This document shows positions 23,386 to 32,664 of a stretch of 64,000 bases of DNA, in pieces (positions within the stretch are counted from its first letter, which is position 1; each line of letters opens with the position of its first letter). The stretch comes from Eubacteriaceae bacterium (GTDB taxonomy: Bacteria > Bacillota > Clostridia > Peptostreptococcales > Anaerovoracaceae): positions 1 to 64,000 of the forward strand of contig CABIXY010000005.1 of NCBI GenBank assembly GCA_902362805.1, written 5' to 3'. The position numbers and the translations under genes are program-made. Under the pieces are notes generated by a model that ran no database searches, was not told the origin of the DNA, and worked only from the letters and a program-made list of their open reading frames with translations.

Positions 23386-26300
23386 TTAAAACACCGGCCG
23401 CCCTTTGATATTGGGCCGCCCCACGATTTCTGCCACAGTATCAAAAAAATCTATGGTCGGATAGACGCCTCCGCCATGACCTGTTTTTAATATTTTTCCA
23501 TTCTGCAGATAAATCAGCACTGGCGAGTTTCCTCGATAGCGTCCGAAAATCTCCCTTAAAGAAGCCAGCATTTCTTCTTCATCCGCCTCTGCTGGAATTC
23601 TCACTTTGACTGGATCAAGTCCTGAATCTGCCTGCTTTCTTGGTGGTCGTTCAGACGACTGAGATAGCTTCTGCTCTACGTCGTTGATATCCACCACGGA
23701 ATCGGCAAGCAGCTTCGGCATTTCCTCTTCTTTGAAGTTGAGCTTTCCTTTTACCACCACGACGTTGTCCTCTTCAATGGCCTCTCTGCAGCGTTCGTAG
23801 ACGTTAGGAAAGACCACGACTTCCACTTCGCCGTATAAATCCTCCAAATCTACGAAGGCCATCATCTTGTTATTTTTAGTGACCAGGTTCTTTTTGCCGG
23901 CGATCATACCGGCCATGGTCACGGTCATGCCGTCTTTGATGCGGGTATCCGGCGTTTCCGATTCAACCACACTGGCCAGTTCTTCACTTGTGGTTGTCAC
24001 CAGTTTTTTGATGCGGTCAGTATACTCGTTGAGAGGATGGTCGGTGATGTACACGCCTACCATCTCTTTCTCCATGGCCAGCAGCACGTCCTTGCTGAAG
24101 TTGTTGACCTTCGGCAGCGTTCCCGACGTATCGCCGCTGCTCATCTCCTCACTGCTGATCTGAAAGAGAGACATCTGGCCAGCGATATTTTTCTTGGCAT
24201 TGTTCTGCGCTGATTCCACCAATCCTTCGTAGATGGCAAGGTGGGCGGCTCTGTTGGTATTGAGACAGTCCAAGGCGCCGGCTTTGATCAGGCTCTCCAC
24301 CGCCTTCTTGTTGACCTCGCTGATTTCCACGTTGTTGATAAACTGGAAGATGTCCCGCGGTCTTCCTTTTTCTTCTCTCGCTTTAATGATGGCGTCGATG
24401 GCGCCTTCCCCTACATTTTTTACACCGAGCAAACCGAATCTGATTTTGCCGTCAACCACAGTGAACTTTTTTCCACTCTCGTTGATGCACGGAGGAAGCA
24501 CCTCAATCCCCATATCTTGGCAGTTTCTGATATATCTGGATATATATTTGGCGTCGCCCATGACGCTGGTCATCAGCGCAGCCATGAATTCTACCGGATA
24601 AAACTTCTTCAGATAACCGGTCTCATAAGCTACTACCGCATAGGCCGCCGCATGGGATTTATTGAAGGCGTACTGGGCAAAGGTTTCCATATCGGCAAAG
24701 ATTGCCTCCGCCGCTTCTGCCGAGATGCCGTTGCGCACGCAGCCCATGATCTCAATATTGCCCTCTTCATCGGTTTTCCCGTTGATGAAGTATTCCTTTT
24801 CCTGCAGCATGACGTCTTTTTTCTTTTTACTCATGGCGCGGCGCACGATGTCTGATCGGCCAAAGCTGTAACCGGCCAGATCTCGCACAATCTGCATAAC
24901 CTGTTCCTGATAGACCAGACAGCCGTAAGTAACATCCAAAATCGGTGCCAATTCCGGTGTCACATATTTGATTTTCTGGGGATTTTTCTTATACTCAATG
25001 TACTTCGGAATGGAATCCATCGGACCTGGTCTGTACAGGGAAATACCCGCTACGACGTCTTCAAAGCAGGTAGGCTTCAGGTTTTTCATGAACTGGGTCA
25101 TACCGCCGCTTTCAAGTTGGAACACGCCGTCGGTATTTCCGCTGGCAATCATCTCGTAAACAGATGCATCGTCATAACCCATTCTGGCAAAGTCGATGGT
25201 CACGCCGTAATTTTTCTCAATCAGTTCCAGCGCGTCCCTGATCACCGTCAGATTCCGCAGCCCCAGGAAGTCCATCTTCAGCAGGCCCAGCTCTTCAATG
25301 GTGGTCATATTGAACTGGGTAGCTACCCCTTTGTCGGACATGTATAACGGAACATATTCATCCAGAGGCAGTTTTGATATCACCACACCTGCCGCATGAG
25401 TAGATGCGTGGCGGGGCATGCCTTCGATGGCCCTGGACATGTCGATGACCTTGGCGATGCGATCATCGGCCTCGTACATCCCTCTCAGTTCCGGATTCAT
25501 CTCCAGTGCCTTGTCGATGGTCATTTTCAAATCAAAAGGAATCGCCTTGGCGACCTTGTCAGCCTCGGCATAGCTGAGATTCAGTGCACGTCCCACGTCT
25601 CGCACGGCCGCTTTGGCCTTCATAGTTCCGAAAGTGATAATCTGGGACACGTTTTCTTTGCCGTACTTTTTGATGACATAGTCAATGACCTCACCTCTGC
25701 GTTCGATGCAGAAGTCGATATCCACATCGGGCATGCTCACTCGCTCAGGGTTTAAGAATCGCTCAAAAATCAAGTTATATCGGATTGGATCGATGTCGGT
25801 GATTTTCAGGCTATAAGCCACCAGACTGCCCGCGGCGGAACCTCGACCCGGCCCTACCATGATGTTGTTGACCTTGGCAAAGTTGATGAAGTCCCACACG
25901 ATCAGGAAGTATTCCACATAACCCATGGATTCAATGACCGAAAGTTCGTATTCCAATCGGTCCTGCAGCTCCTTCGTCACTTCATCGTATCTGTCCCTCA
26001 GACCGCTTTGACAAAGCTCTCTGAGGTATTGCTGGTTGGTTTTGCCCGCAGGCGGTATGAACTCCGGCAGATGATATTCGCCAAAGGTGAATTCCACGTT
26101 ACACTGCTCTGCGATTTTATGGGTGTTTTCAATGGCCTCCGGTGCATAAGCGAAGATTTTCTTCATCTCGTCCTCGCTCTTCAGATAGAACTGATCGTTT
26201 GGAAAGCGCATTCTCTTCTCGTCGTCAATGGTGGTGGCCGTCTGAATCGCCAGGAGCACATCATGCGCCTCGGCATCCTCCTGCCTGACGTAATGAACGT

Positions 26301-26913
26301 CGTTGGTAGCCACCAGAGGAATATCCAGTTCTTTTGATAATTTCACCAGGCTCGGATTGATCATGGCTTCTTCTTCCAGACCTTGATCCTGCAATTCCAA
26401 GTAAAAATTGCCGTGACCGAAGATTTCATCCATGGCCTGCGCCTCTGTCCTGGCGCCGTCGTAGTCCCGATTGAGCAGACAGTTCTGCACTTTGCCAGCC
26501 AGACAGGCAGAGAGTGCGATAATCCCCTCGTTATGTTCCCGCAGAACATCCTTGTCTATGCGGGGTTTATAGTAGTATCCTTCAATAAAACCCTTTGATA
26601 CAATTTTAATCAGATTTCTGTATCCTTCGTTATCTTTCGCCAGCAGAACGAGATGGCCCTGGTACTTGTCCTTATCGGCATCTTTGTCCAGCATGGTTCT
26701 GGCCGCTGTATAGACCTCGCAGCCGATGACTGGTTTGATTCCCTGCTTCTTGCACTCTTTGTAAAAGTCGATAACGCCGAACATGACGCCATGGTCTGTA
26801 ATGGCCAGGGAGTCCATGCCCAGTTCCTTTGCTCTGGCCACCACATCAGTAATGCGGGCAGCACCGTCCAATAAACTGTATTCTGTATGAACATGTAAAT
26901 GTGTAAATGCCAT
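23386..26913 (-). CDS. dnaE: DNA polymerase III alpha subunit
   Basis: 1175 aa replicative polymerase. It starts with the PHP domain (THLHVHTEYSLLDGA). The Pol III palm contains the catalytic acidic motif MPDVDIDFCIERR near residue 395 and GPGRGSAAGSLVAY before it; HhH and OB domains follow. A clamp-binding QMSLF lies near residue 912, ahead of the OB fold. The stop lies 66 bp before pfkA. It starts 10 bp after the MocR gene, so the two are transcribed together. Confidence 0.97.
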   Translation of the reverse strand: MAFTHLHVHTEYSLLDGAARITDVVARAKELGMDSLAITDHGVMFGVIDFYKECKKQGIKPVIGCEVYTAARTMLDKDADKDKYQGHLVLLAKDNEGYRNLIKIVSKGFIEGYYYKPRIDKDVLREHNEGIIALSACLAGKVQNCLLNRDYDGARTEAQAMDEIFGHGNFYLELQDQGLEEEAMINPSLVKLSKELDIPLVATNDVHYVRQEDAEAHDVLLAIQTATTIDDEKRMRFPNDQFYLKSEDEMKKIFAYAPEAIENTHKIAEQCNVEFTFGEYHLPEFIPPAGKTNQQYLRELCQSGLRDRYDEVTKELQDRLEYELSVIESMGYVEYFLIVWDFINFAKVNNIMVGPGRGSAAGSLVAYSLKITDIDPIRYNLIFERFLNPERVSMPDVDIDFCIERRGEVIDYVIKKYGKENVSQIITFGTMKAKAAVRDVGRALNLSYAEADKVAKAIPFDLKMTIDKALEMNPELRGMYEADDRIAKVIDMSRAIEGMPRHASTHAAGVVISKLPLDEYVPLYMSDKGVATQFNMTTIEELGLLKMDFLGLRNLTVIRDALELIEKNYGVTIDFARMGYDDASVYEMIASGNTDGVFQLESGGMTQFMKNLKPTCFEDVVAGISLYRPGPMDSIPKYIEYKKNPQKIKYVTPELAPILDVTYGCLVYQEQVMQIVRDLAGYSFGRSDIVRRAMSKKKKDVMLQEKEYFINGKTDEEGNIEIMGCVRNGISAEAAEAIFADMETFAQYAFNKSHAAAYAVVAYETGYLKKFYPVEFMAALMTSVMGDAKYISRYIRNCQDMGIEVLPPCINESGKKFTVVDGKIRFGLLGVKNVGEGAIDAIIKAREEKGRPRDIFQFINNVEISEVNKKAVESLIKAGALDCLNTNRAAHLAIYEGLVESAQNNAKKNIAGQMSLFQISSEEMSSGDTSGTLPKVNNFSKDVLLAMEKEMVGVYITDHPLNEYTDRIKKLVTTTSEELASVVESETPDTRIKDGMTVTMAGMIAGKKNLVTKNNKMMAFVDLEDLYGEVEVVVFPNVYERCREAIEEDNVVVVKGKLNFKEEEMPKLLADSVVDINDVEQKLSQSSERPPRKQADSGLDPVKVRIPAEADEEEMLASLREIFGRYRGNSPVLIYLQNGKILKTGHGGGVYPTIDFFDTVAEIVGRPNIKGRPVF

Positions 26914-26923
26914 GTAACTACCT

Positions 26924-28363
26924 CTAATAATATTTTTCTACAATGGATGCCAGGATTTCCAGCGCTTTTGTCATATCGCAAGGATCTGCATAGGCGTAAG
27001 AAATTCTTATGGCGTGATTTTCAATATAGTCGTAAACGTTTCCGGGATTCAGCAAAACTCCCCGCTGCAGTGCCTCGCGAAAGACCTTGTCAATCGGTAC
27101 TTTTTTGTTGAAGCGAAGCCAGATATAGAAGCCTCCTGTGGGTTTGCTCCACGTAGCCATATCGCTGAAATTCCGCCTGACAGCATCTAACGCGTGATCT
27201 CTCCTGTCCTTCAGTTCTCTGCGCAGCCCTGCAAGATAGACGTCATAGTCTCCGCTTGTCAAAAGCTCCGTCATCATCCACTGGGATACGGAGCTTGCGC
27301 CGTAATCGGTCTGCATTTTGACATCGCCCAGCCGCTGCACTACTGCCTCCGGTCCGACGACCCAGCCGATGCGAAGACCCGGCGCCATGGTCTTTGATAC
27401 AGTGCCCATGTAAATGACAGATCCAGTCTTGTCGCTGGCTTTGATCGCCCTAGGAGGCTTCTCCTCAAACCACAGCTGACCGTAAGCGTCATCTTCCAGC
27501 ATCGGCATGCGCTTGTTCTGGCAGAAGTTCAAAAGCTCTCGTCTCCGTTTCTCACTCATGACCATACCGGTCGGATTGTGATGGGTTGGAATGGTGTACA
27601 ACAAGGAGTCGATGGAAGCATCTTTCATCTCCCAGTATTTTATACCCTCATCGTCCATCGGTATACCATGTAAATTCATACCCGCTGACTGAAAAATCTG
27701 CAGGGATTTCAAGTACGTAGGCGCCTCTGTATAAACCTGGCTGCCTCGTTTGAGCATGCAGACACTGATCAGCTGCAAACCCTGCAGAGAACCACTGGCA
27801 ATCAAAATATTGGCAGGGTCCGCCTCGATACCCTGCTCCAGCCGCAGTCTCTCAGATAAGGCGCGCCCTAATTCAGGAAGGCCAAGAGGTCCCAGATAAC
27901 CCAGGTGGGGCACGATTTCCGGCATCCTGCGAAAGATCTTCGCGACCAATTTATTCGGATACAGCTCTGGTGCCAGTTCTCCCGTGCCGATTCTGATATA
28001 ACCCGGTTCAAATTCCAGCTTGTTGATGGCCTGTATGGTTGGGATATTGGCGTGAAAAGGTCCGCTCTGAATGTATTTGTTCCAGTCCGGCGGCTGGCTC
28101 ATCAAAAGGGACCAGGTGTTGCTCTTCACCCTGGTTCCTCCGCCGAAATCGCTTTCCAGGATGCCATAGGAGATCAATTCTTCCATGGCTGTAACAATGG
28201 TGCTTCGATTGACGCCGAAAGCCTCTGCCATAGCTCTCTGCGAGGGCAGGCGGCTGCCAATCACCCAGTCTCCCGCGGCAATCTTATCGCTGATGTATTT
28301 TACAATCTGCCTGTAGATCGGCGTCTTGTCCGTCTTATCAGGTTTCCACTCGAATTCTATCAT
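26924..28363 (-). CDS. MocR-type GntR regulator with aminotransferase domain
   Basis: 479 aa. The N-terminal GntR winged helix (residues about 10-78, SRLPSQRAMAEAFGVNRSTIVTAMEEL) is fused to a fold type I aminotransferase domain. The PLP-binding lysine is in GTVSKTMAPGLRIGWV, and LEDDAYGQLWF and IPTHHNPTG are typical. Such proteins use PLP as a ligand to control vitamin B6, GABA or amino-acid genes. AGAAGGGGG precedes the ATG. No obvious target gene is adjacent except dnaE downstream. Confidence 0.92.
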   Translation of the reverse strand: MIEFEWKPDKTDKTPIYRQIVKYISDKIAAGDWVIGSRLPSQRAMAEAFGVNRSTIVTAMEELISYGILESDFGGGTRVKSNTWSLLMSQPPDWNKYIQSGPFHANIPTIQAINKLEFEPGYIRIGTGELAPELYPNKLVAKIFRRMPEIVPHLGYLGPLGLPELGRALSERLRLEQGIEADPANILIASGSLQGLQLISVCMLKRGSQVYTEAPTYLKSLQIFQSAGMNLHGIPMDDEGIKYWEMKDASIDSLLYTIPTHHNPTGMVMSEKRRRELLNFCQNKRMPMLEDDAYGQLWFEEKPPRAIKASDKTGSVIYMGTVSKTMAPGLRIGWVVGPEAVVQRLGDVKMQTDYGASSVSQWMMTELLTSGDYDVYLAGLRRELKDRRDHALDAVRRNFSDMATWSKPTGGFYIWLRFNKKVPIDKVFREALQRGVLLNPGNVYDYIENHAIRISYAYADPCDMTKALEILASIVEKYY

Positions 28364-28397
28364 TGCACTTCCCCCTTCTCAGAAGCAGAGATCACTT

Positions 28398-29051
28398 TCA
28401 CAATAATTTCTTTTTTATGCGCAGGCATGCTTCAATGTGCATAATCCAATGACGGGAAAAAGGCATTTGAATCAGTCCTCGAAAATCCTTTCCGCACCAG
28501 TAATCGATGAGCCAATGGGCATTTTCGTCGTCGCTTACTACTGCCAGTGACCTCAAATATTCTTTCTCTTCCTTTTTAATCTTTCTTTTTAAATCCGTGA
28601 ATGATATATTTTTCAGAATGCCGTTGGTACTGTCGTTGACAGCGGCCATATATTGATATAACGCATCCAGATTTAATTGCTTCGAAAAGTCAGAAATCTG
28701 TTCTTTCACAAGTTCATTTCCCGTCGTAATAATAGGCGAACCAATGCGCTTTTGATAATTTCCGAGGAAGAAAATCTGCTCATCGCCTTTGATAAGGGTA
28801 TGGGCGACAATGTCTTCAATGCGGAAAACATGCCAGATTGAATAGGCGATGGTTTTACTGTGGTAACCGTCAGCGCTGGCAAAAGGTCTCGCGCTAAAAT
28901 CATCTGTGTCCAGCTCTCTTCTTAGGAGGAATATTTCGTCAGTCAACTTCTGGCGTAAGGTCAAAAGCGTCACAATGCCTTCTTGAAAAGTGGCTTCTTT
29001 TTTAATTTGCATCTGCATCGTTTTATTGAGTTCAGACCATTCTCTATTCAT
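28398..29051 (-). CDS. DinB-superfamily (YfiT-like) protein
   Basis: 217 aa, mostly helical. The putative metal-binding His residues are in SIWHVFRIEDIVAH near residue 75 and HWIMHIEACLRI at the C-terminus, as in the DinB/YfiT four-helix bundle. Such proteins bind a divalent metal and are often thiol-dependent transferases; the substrate is unknown. Not related to the polymerase dinB at 478. GAGG lies 8 nt before the ATG. It lies divergent from the LysE gene. Confidence 0.75.
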   Translation of the reverse strand: MNREWSELNKTMQMQIKKEATFQEGIVTLLTLRQKLTDEIFLLRRELDTDDFSARPFASADGYHSKTIAYSIWHVFRIEDIVAHTLIKGDEQIFFLGNYQKRIGSPIITTGNELVKEQISDFSKQLNLDALYQYMAAVNDSTNGILKNISFTDLKRKIKKEEKEYLRSLAVVSDDENAHWLIDYWCGKDFRGLIQMPFSRHWIMHIEACLRIKKKLL

Positions 29052-29237
29052 TATTTATACCTCAAATTGATTATCTTTTATTGTATCATAAAACGACCAC
29101 CAGTAAAACATAGGGTTTCATCCAGGATGCAAAAAAGATATATTTGGTTGGTTTCATTTTCTCCTCATTGGTAGGTTACATTCCCCGCCAGCTGTGTTAT
29201 GATAATTACCAGATATTCAAGATTACGGAGGAACAAT

Positions 29238-29858
29238 ATGGTATATTTCATTCAAGGCCTGACCATGGGGCTGGCTTATGTAGCTCCCATCGGCCTGCAG
29301 AATCTATTCGTCATCAATACAGCACTGACGCAGAAGAGGAGCAGAATCTACACCACCGCACTGATTGTCATCTTCTTTGATGTAACCCTGGCGCTAGCCT
29401 GTTTCTTCGGCATTGGCGCCATCATGCAAAGTTCCAAGTGGCTGCAGATGATCATCCTCTTGGTTGGCAGCCTGATTGTCGTTTGGATTGGAATCGGTCT
29501 GCTGCGCGCTCACGATAAGATGGATACCTCGACCAAGGTAGACGTACCCATCCTCAAAGTGATATCCACAGCCTGTGTAGTGACCTGGTTTAACCCCCAG
29601 GCCCTCATCGACGGATCTATGATGCTCGGTGCCTTTCGTGCTACCCTGCCCGCAGATCAAGGTGCGGAATTCATTATCGGCGTGGCCTGTGCATCCTGCT
29701 GCTGGTTTCTGGGCATTTCTACGATCTTGTCCCTGTTCAGCGCAAAATTCACTGATAAGGTGCTGCGTATCATCAATATCGTCTGCGGCCTGGTCATCAT
29801 CTTCTACGGAATCAAATTGTTCGTCAATTTCGTGCAGATGGTCCTGCCACTGATATAG
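29238..29858 (+). CDS. LysE/ArgO-family amino-acid exporter
   Basis: 206 aa from the ATG at 29238 (MVYFIQGLTMGLAYVAPIGLQNLFV), with ACGGAGGAAC upstream. Six hydrophobic spans and the family signature VAPIGLQNLFVI near the start and VTWFNPQALIDGSMM near residue 120 fit LysE/ArgO exporters of lysine or arginine. Monocistronic, or followed by the small frame at 29867. Confidence 0.9.
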   Translation: MVYFIQGLTMGLAYVAPIGLQNLFVINTALTQKRSRIYTTALIVIFFDVTLALACFFGIGAIMQSSKWLQMIILLVGSLIVVWIGIGLLRAHDKMDTSTKVDVPILKVISTACVVTWFNPQALIDGSMMLGAFRATLPADQGAEFIIGVACASCCWFLGISTILSLFSAKFTDKVLRIINIVCGLVIIFYGIKLFVNFVQMVLPLI

Positions 29859-29866
29859 ATTCTATT

Positions 29867-30037
29867 GTGCCCCTCTTAAGGGACATTTTTAATTCCTTTA
29901 TAACAGCGGGTGTATTAATGATCGCCGGTACCGTGTTTTTGAGGGGGATCAAATGTACACTATGGGGATTTGTTATCTGTTCTGTCCTGCTCATTGCCGA
30001 TGTGATTTATTCCTATCGAGCGAGCAAATTTGAATAA
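29867..30037 (+). CDS. Possible small two-span membrane protein
   Basis: A frame of 56 codons from GTG (or 39 from the ATG at 29918) encodes two hydrophobic stretches, FITAGVLMIAGTVFL and LWGFVICSVLLIADVIYSY, and ends in a basic tail before a terminator. No convincing ribosome-binding site is seen, so it may be a remnant. Confidence 0.35.
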   Translation: MPLLRDIFNSFITAGVLMIAGTVFLRGIKCTLWGFVICSVLLIADVIYSYRASKFE

Positions 30038-30043
30038 TCCTCT

Positions 30044-30085
30044 AAAAGACGAGGTCTGGATGAAACACATCAGATCTCGTCTTTT
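30044..30085 (+). terminator. Terminator after the LysE region
   Basis: AAAAGACGAGgTCTG / CAGAtCTCGTCTTTT with a 12-nt loop, ending in T. Confidence 0.8.
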
Positions 30086-30115
30086 AATATACTGATAAGG
30101 TATGGAGGTATTACT

Positions 30116-32614
30116 ATGACAATCATAAAAACACTCTGCCCCTATCAGGGGCCTGGAAAAGAAAATCCAGAAACCATAGGCGGATATGACATCATCCGAC
30201 CGACAGACGACCCCGCAAATCCTGACTACTGGATTACTTCGGGTGAAACGACAGTTTACGATGCCGGAGCCAACAATGGAACCGGCGGTGATTTAAAATT
30301 CTATGACCGTCTGCGAATCTCCAAGGGTGCAGAAGGCGGCTGCACGGCTGCTGTAAATCTTGATTTGGAGGCAAACCCTTTGGTCTATTCTTACTACCCG
30401 CCCCATTCCTTAGACGTCATCTTCGTCTTAGATGTGACAGCCAGTATGATGTCGGGAGGCAGCAGAAAAATGGCACTGGCAAAAAGAGCATTGATCCAGA
30501 CCATCAACCTGATGTGGCAGCAAAACAGGGATACTAAGGTCACCATTGTTCCCTTTGCCAGAGATGCCTATGTGCCTAACACAGACCGGGGATTCTCCTA
30601 TGATTACCTCGGTACTCTGTTCACCTGGCGGCGTTCCACTACCAGCGGCAACTTGATCGGTCAGATTCTCGGTTACCGCAACGGTTCTTATATCTCGTCC
30701 ACGGATATGCAAGTCTATATGACCCAGTCGGCACCCATCGCCGCCAGCACTGAACGCAGCCTGTATAATTACTACAGATACTACAAAATCCAGTATTCCG
30801 ACATCTACAACGACGACGGATCGGCAAAGGCAGACACTGTGCTGCAAAACTACCTTGCCAGCATATACGCTGCAGAACCCGCCGCATATACGGGGAACTT
30901 CATCACTGCTGTAGCAGCAGGAACCCCTCTCACCGCCGCGCAGCTGCCCTATAGCATGAACGACAGCGGGTATGAGAACAATACCATTTTAGATAACATG
31001 ATCTGGGCTATTCCTTATGGAGAAGACACCAACACAGAGGCCGGTCTGGAGGAAGCCTACACCTTACTGCGGACTCCCGGATTCGCCCAGTCTGAAGATA
31101 TTCTGCGCCGGGCAGTCATACTGATTACCGACGGCCAGGCCAATCGTTCGATCAATGCTGCTGATGCAGATGTCTATGCAAAGCCAGACAGTGTCAACGA
31201 CGATTTCCTGCCCGATATGCCCGGGGCCCCTTGGAAGTATTATCTCTATCTGCAGCAGACGCTGCCAACCCTCATAGCCGAAATCGCCAATCGTTCCGCA
31301 ACTTCTCAGGAACTGTTCCTGGCTCTGCAGCGAGCTTACGAGACGGCTGTAAGGATTAAATCCCCCGTCGGCGGCAACGCCTCACTCTTCGTACTCGGCA
31401 TCGAGATTGATGCCCAGACCCCGGGGCCATACACCAGAGAAGATGTGCTGAACATCATGAGAACCATCGCCTCTTCTGGTTCTTATTTGCGAGAAGCCAC
31501 AGAGAACGGCTCAGAGAATCCCATTATCGAAGAACTGGAGCGGTTGGTCCGCGACCTCTTCGTGCTCACAGGCAGCATGCAGCTTATCATCACGGACACC
31601 ATCAATACAGCCCTCTTTTCTTATGTTGCTGGTTCTATCAAAATGACAGGCTGGCAGGACGGCATACAGCTGAAATCCATCAGCGCTGCTGACATCACTG
31701 ATCCGACAGACCCAGATTATACAGTTTATACAAAGCCGGCTCTGCTGCCAGATGTCAGCGATGCCAACGTATCCAACGGGGTCATTACGGTGGATCTGGG
31801 AAAAGTTCCATTTCCACTGGCTTCTCCTGACAGCAAAACGCAGGTCAGACTCACCTATGAGGTCACTAGCAAAGGTTCCGCCCACGGAGATCATCTTCAC
31901 ACCAACAACGATGAGGAGACCTTTGTCACTTTTCTCGAACCAGACCACTTAGTGGCTGCTTCCTCGGATTTGATCTACGACAATCCCGCCCGCATCCTCC
32001 ACTTTCAGACGCCTACAGTCGCCTGCAATGCGGAATTTACGGTGAAGAAGTTTGTCGGCAGAACGGAAGATCAAGTTTTTTATAAGGAAGTCTCTGTCTC
32101 TGCCTGTGAAAAAATCTACTATCGCATCGAGGTGACAAACTATGCGGATACACCTCTCACTTTTCCGCTCCTCTACGATGTCCAAGGCGTAGAAACAGTG
32201 GAAGAGGCTTTGCACAGCGGAACTCGGCGAATCCTCGGCGAAAACTTTACAGTTCCAGCTAAGTCCACTGCTGAATTCACCTTTGATTACAAGACAGATT
32301 GCGGTGACCAAACCATAACAGACTTTGCCATACTGGAAACTGATGGAGGCTATATCTACGACAATGCGGCAGTCACCATCATCGACGGTGCGGCATCTTT
32401 TACGGTGCAGTATCTCAACTGCTGCACAGGAAAGCGGCTGCGACCGGATAAGGTCGTAGACAACGTAGGCGCCTGCAGCTGCGTTTCTGCCGCCCACAAT
32501 ATCATCCGTATTCCCGGCTGGCGCTTTGTCTGCGCAAAACCCTATCACATCAACCTGTGTGAAGGACAGCGATTGATCAAACTCTACTATGCGCCTGGCT
32601 GCTGCTGGTGCTAA
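30116..32614 (+). CDS. vWA-domain protein with DUF11-like region and Cys-rich tail
   Basis: 832 aa with no signal peptide or membrane span. A von Willebrand A domain starts near residue 98: VIFVLDVTASM gives a MIDAS of D106-x-T108-x-S110, and RAVILITDGQANRS is its later strand. A beta-rich region (about 490-600) is followed by a DUF11-like segment. The last 65 residues hold nine Cys, including NCCTG and a terminal CCWC. It probably forms or binds an extracellular or spore-surface structure through disulfides or metal, but the export route is unclear. GGAGGT precedes the ATG. It stands alone between two terminators. Confidence 0.72.
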   Translation: MTIIKTLCPYQGPGKENPETIGGYDIIRPTDDPANPDYWITSGETTVYDAGANNGTGGDLKFYDRLRISKGAEGGCTAAVNLDLEANPLVYSYYPPHSLDVIFVLDVTASMMSGGSRKMALAKRALIQTINLMWQQNRDTKVTIVPFARDAYVPNTDRGFSYDYLGTLFTWRRSTTSGNLIGQILGYRNGSYISSTDMQVYMTQSAPIAASTERSLYNYYRYYKIQYSDIYNDDGSAKADTVLQNYLASIYAAEPAAYTGNFITAVAAGTPLTAAQLPYSMNDSGYENNTILDNMIWAIPYGEDTNTEAGLEEAYTLLRTPGFAQSEDILRRAVILITDGQANRSINAADADVYAKPDSVNDDFLPDMPGAPWKYYLYLQQTLPTLIAEIANRSATSQELFLALQRAYETAVRIKSPVGGNASLFVLGIEIDAQTPGPYTREDVLNIMRTIASSGSYLREATENGSENPIIEELERLVRDLFVLTGSMQLIITDTINTALFSYVAGSIKMTGWQDGIQLKSISAADITDPTDPDYTVYTKPALLPDVSDANVSNGVITVDLGKVPFPLASPDSKTQVRLTYEVTSKGSAHGDHLHTNNDEETFVTFLEPDHLVAASSDLIYDNPARILHFQTPTVACNAEFTVKKFVGRTEDQVFYKEVSVSACEKIYYRIEVTNYADTPLTFPLLYDVQGVETVEEALHSGTRRILGENFTVPAKSTAEFTFDYKTDCGDQTITDFAILETDGGYIYDNAAVTIIDGAASFTVQYLNCCTGKRLRPDKVVDNVGACSCVSAAHNIIRIPGWRFVCAKPYHINLCEGQRLIKLYYAPGCCWC

Positions 32615-32629
32615 TAGTCTAGGCAAAAA

Positions 32630-32655
32630 AATATCAGGGAAGTTTCCCTGATATT
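32630..32655 (-). terminator. Terminator of the sigma/anti-sigma operon
   Basis: A near-perfect palindrome, AATATCAGGGAA / TTCCCTGATATT, with seven T on the minus strand; it may also limit the convergent vWA transcript. Confidence 0.85.
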
Positions 32656-32664
32656 ACATAGGTT

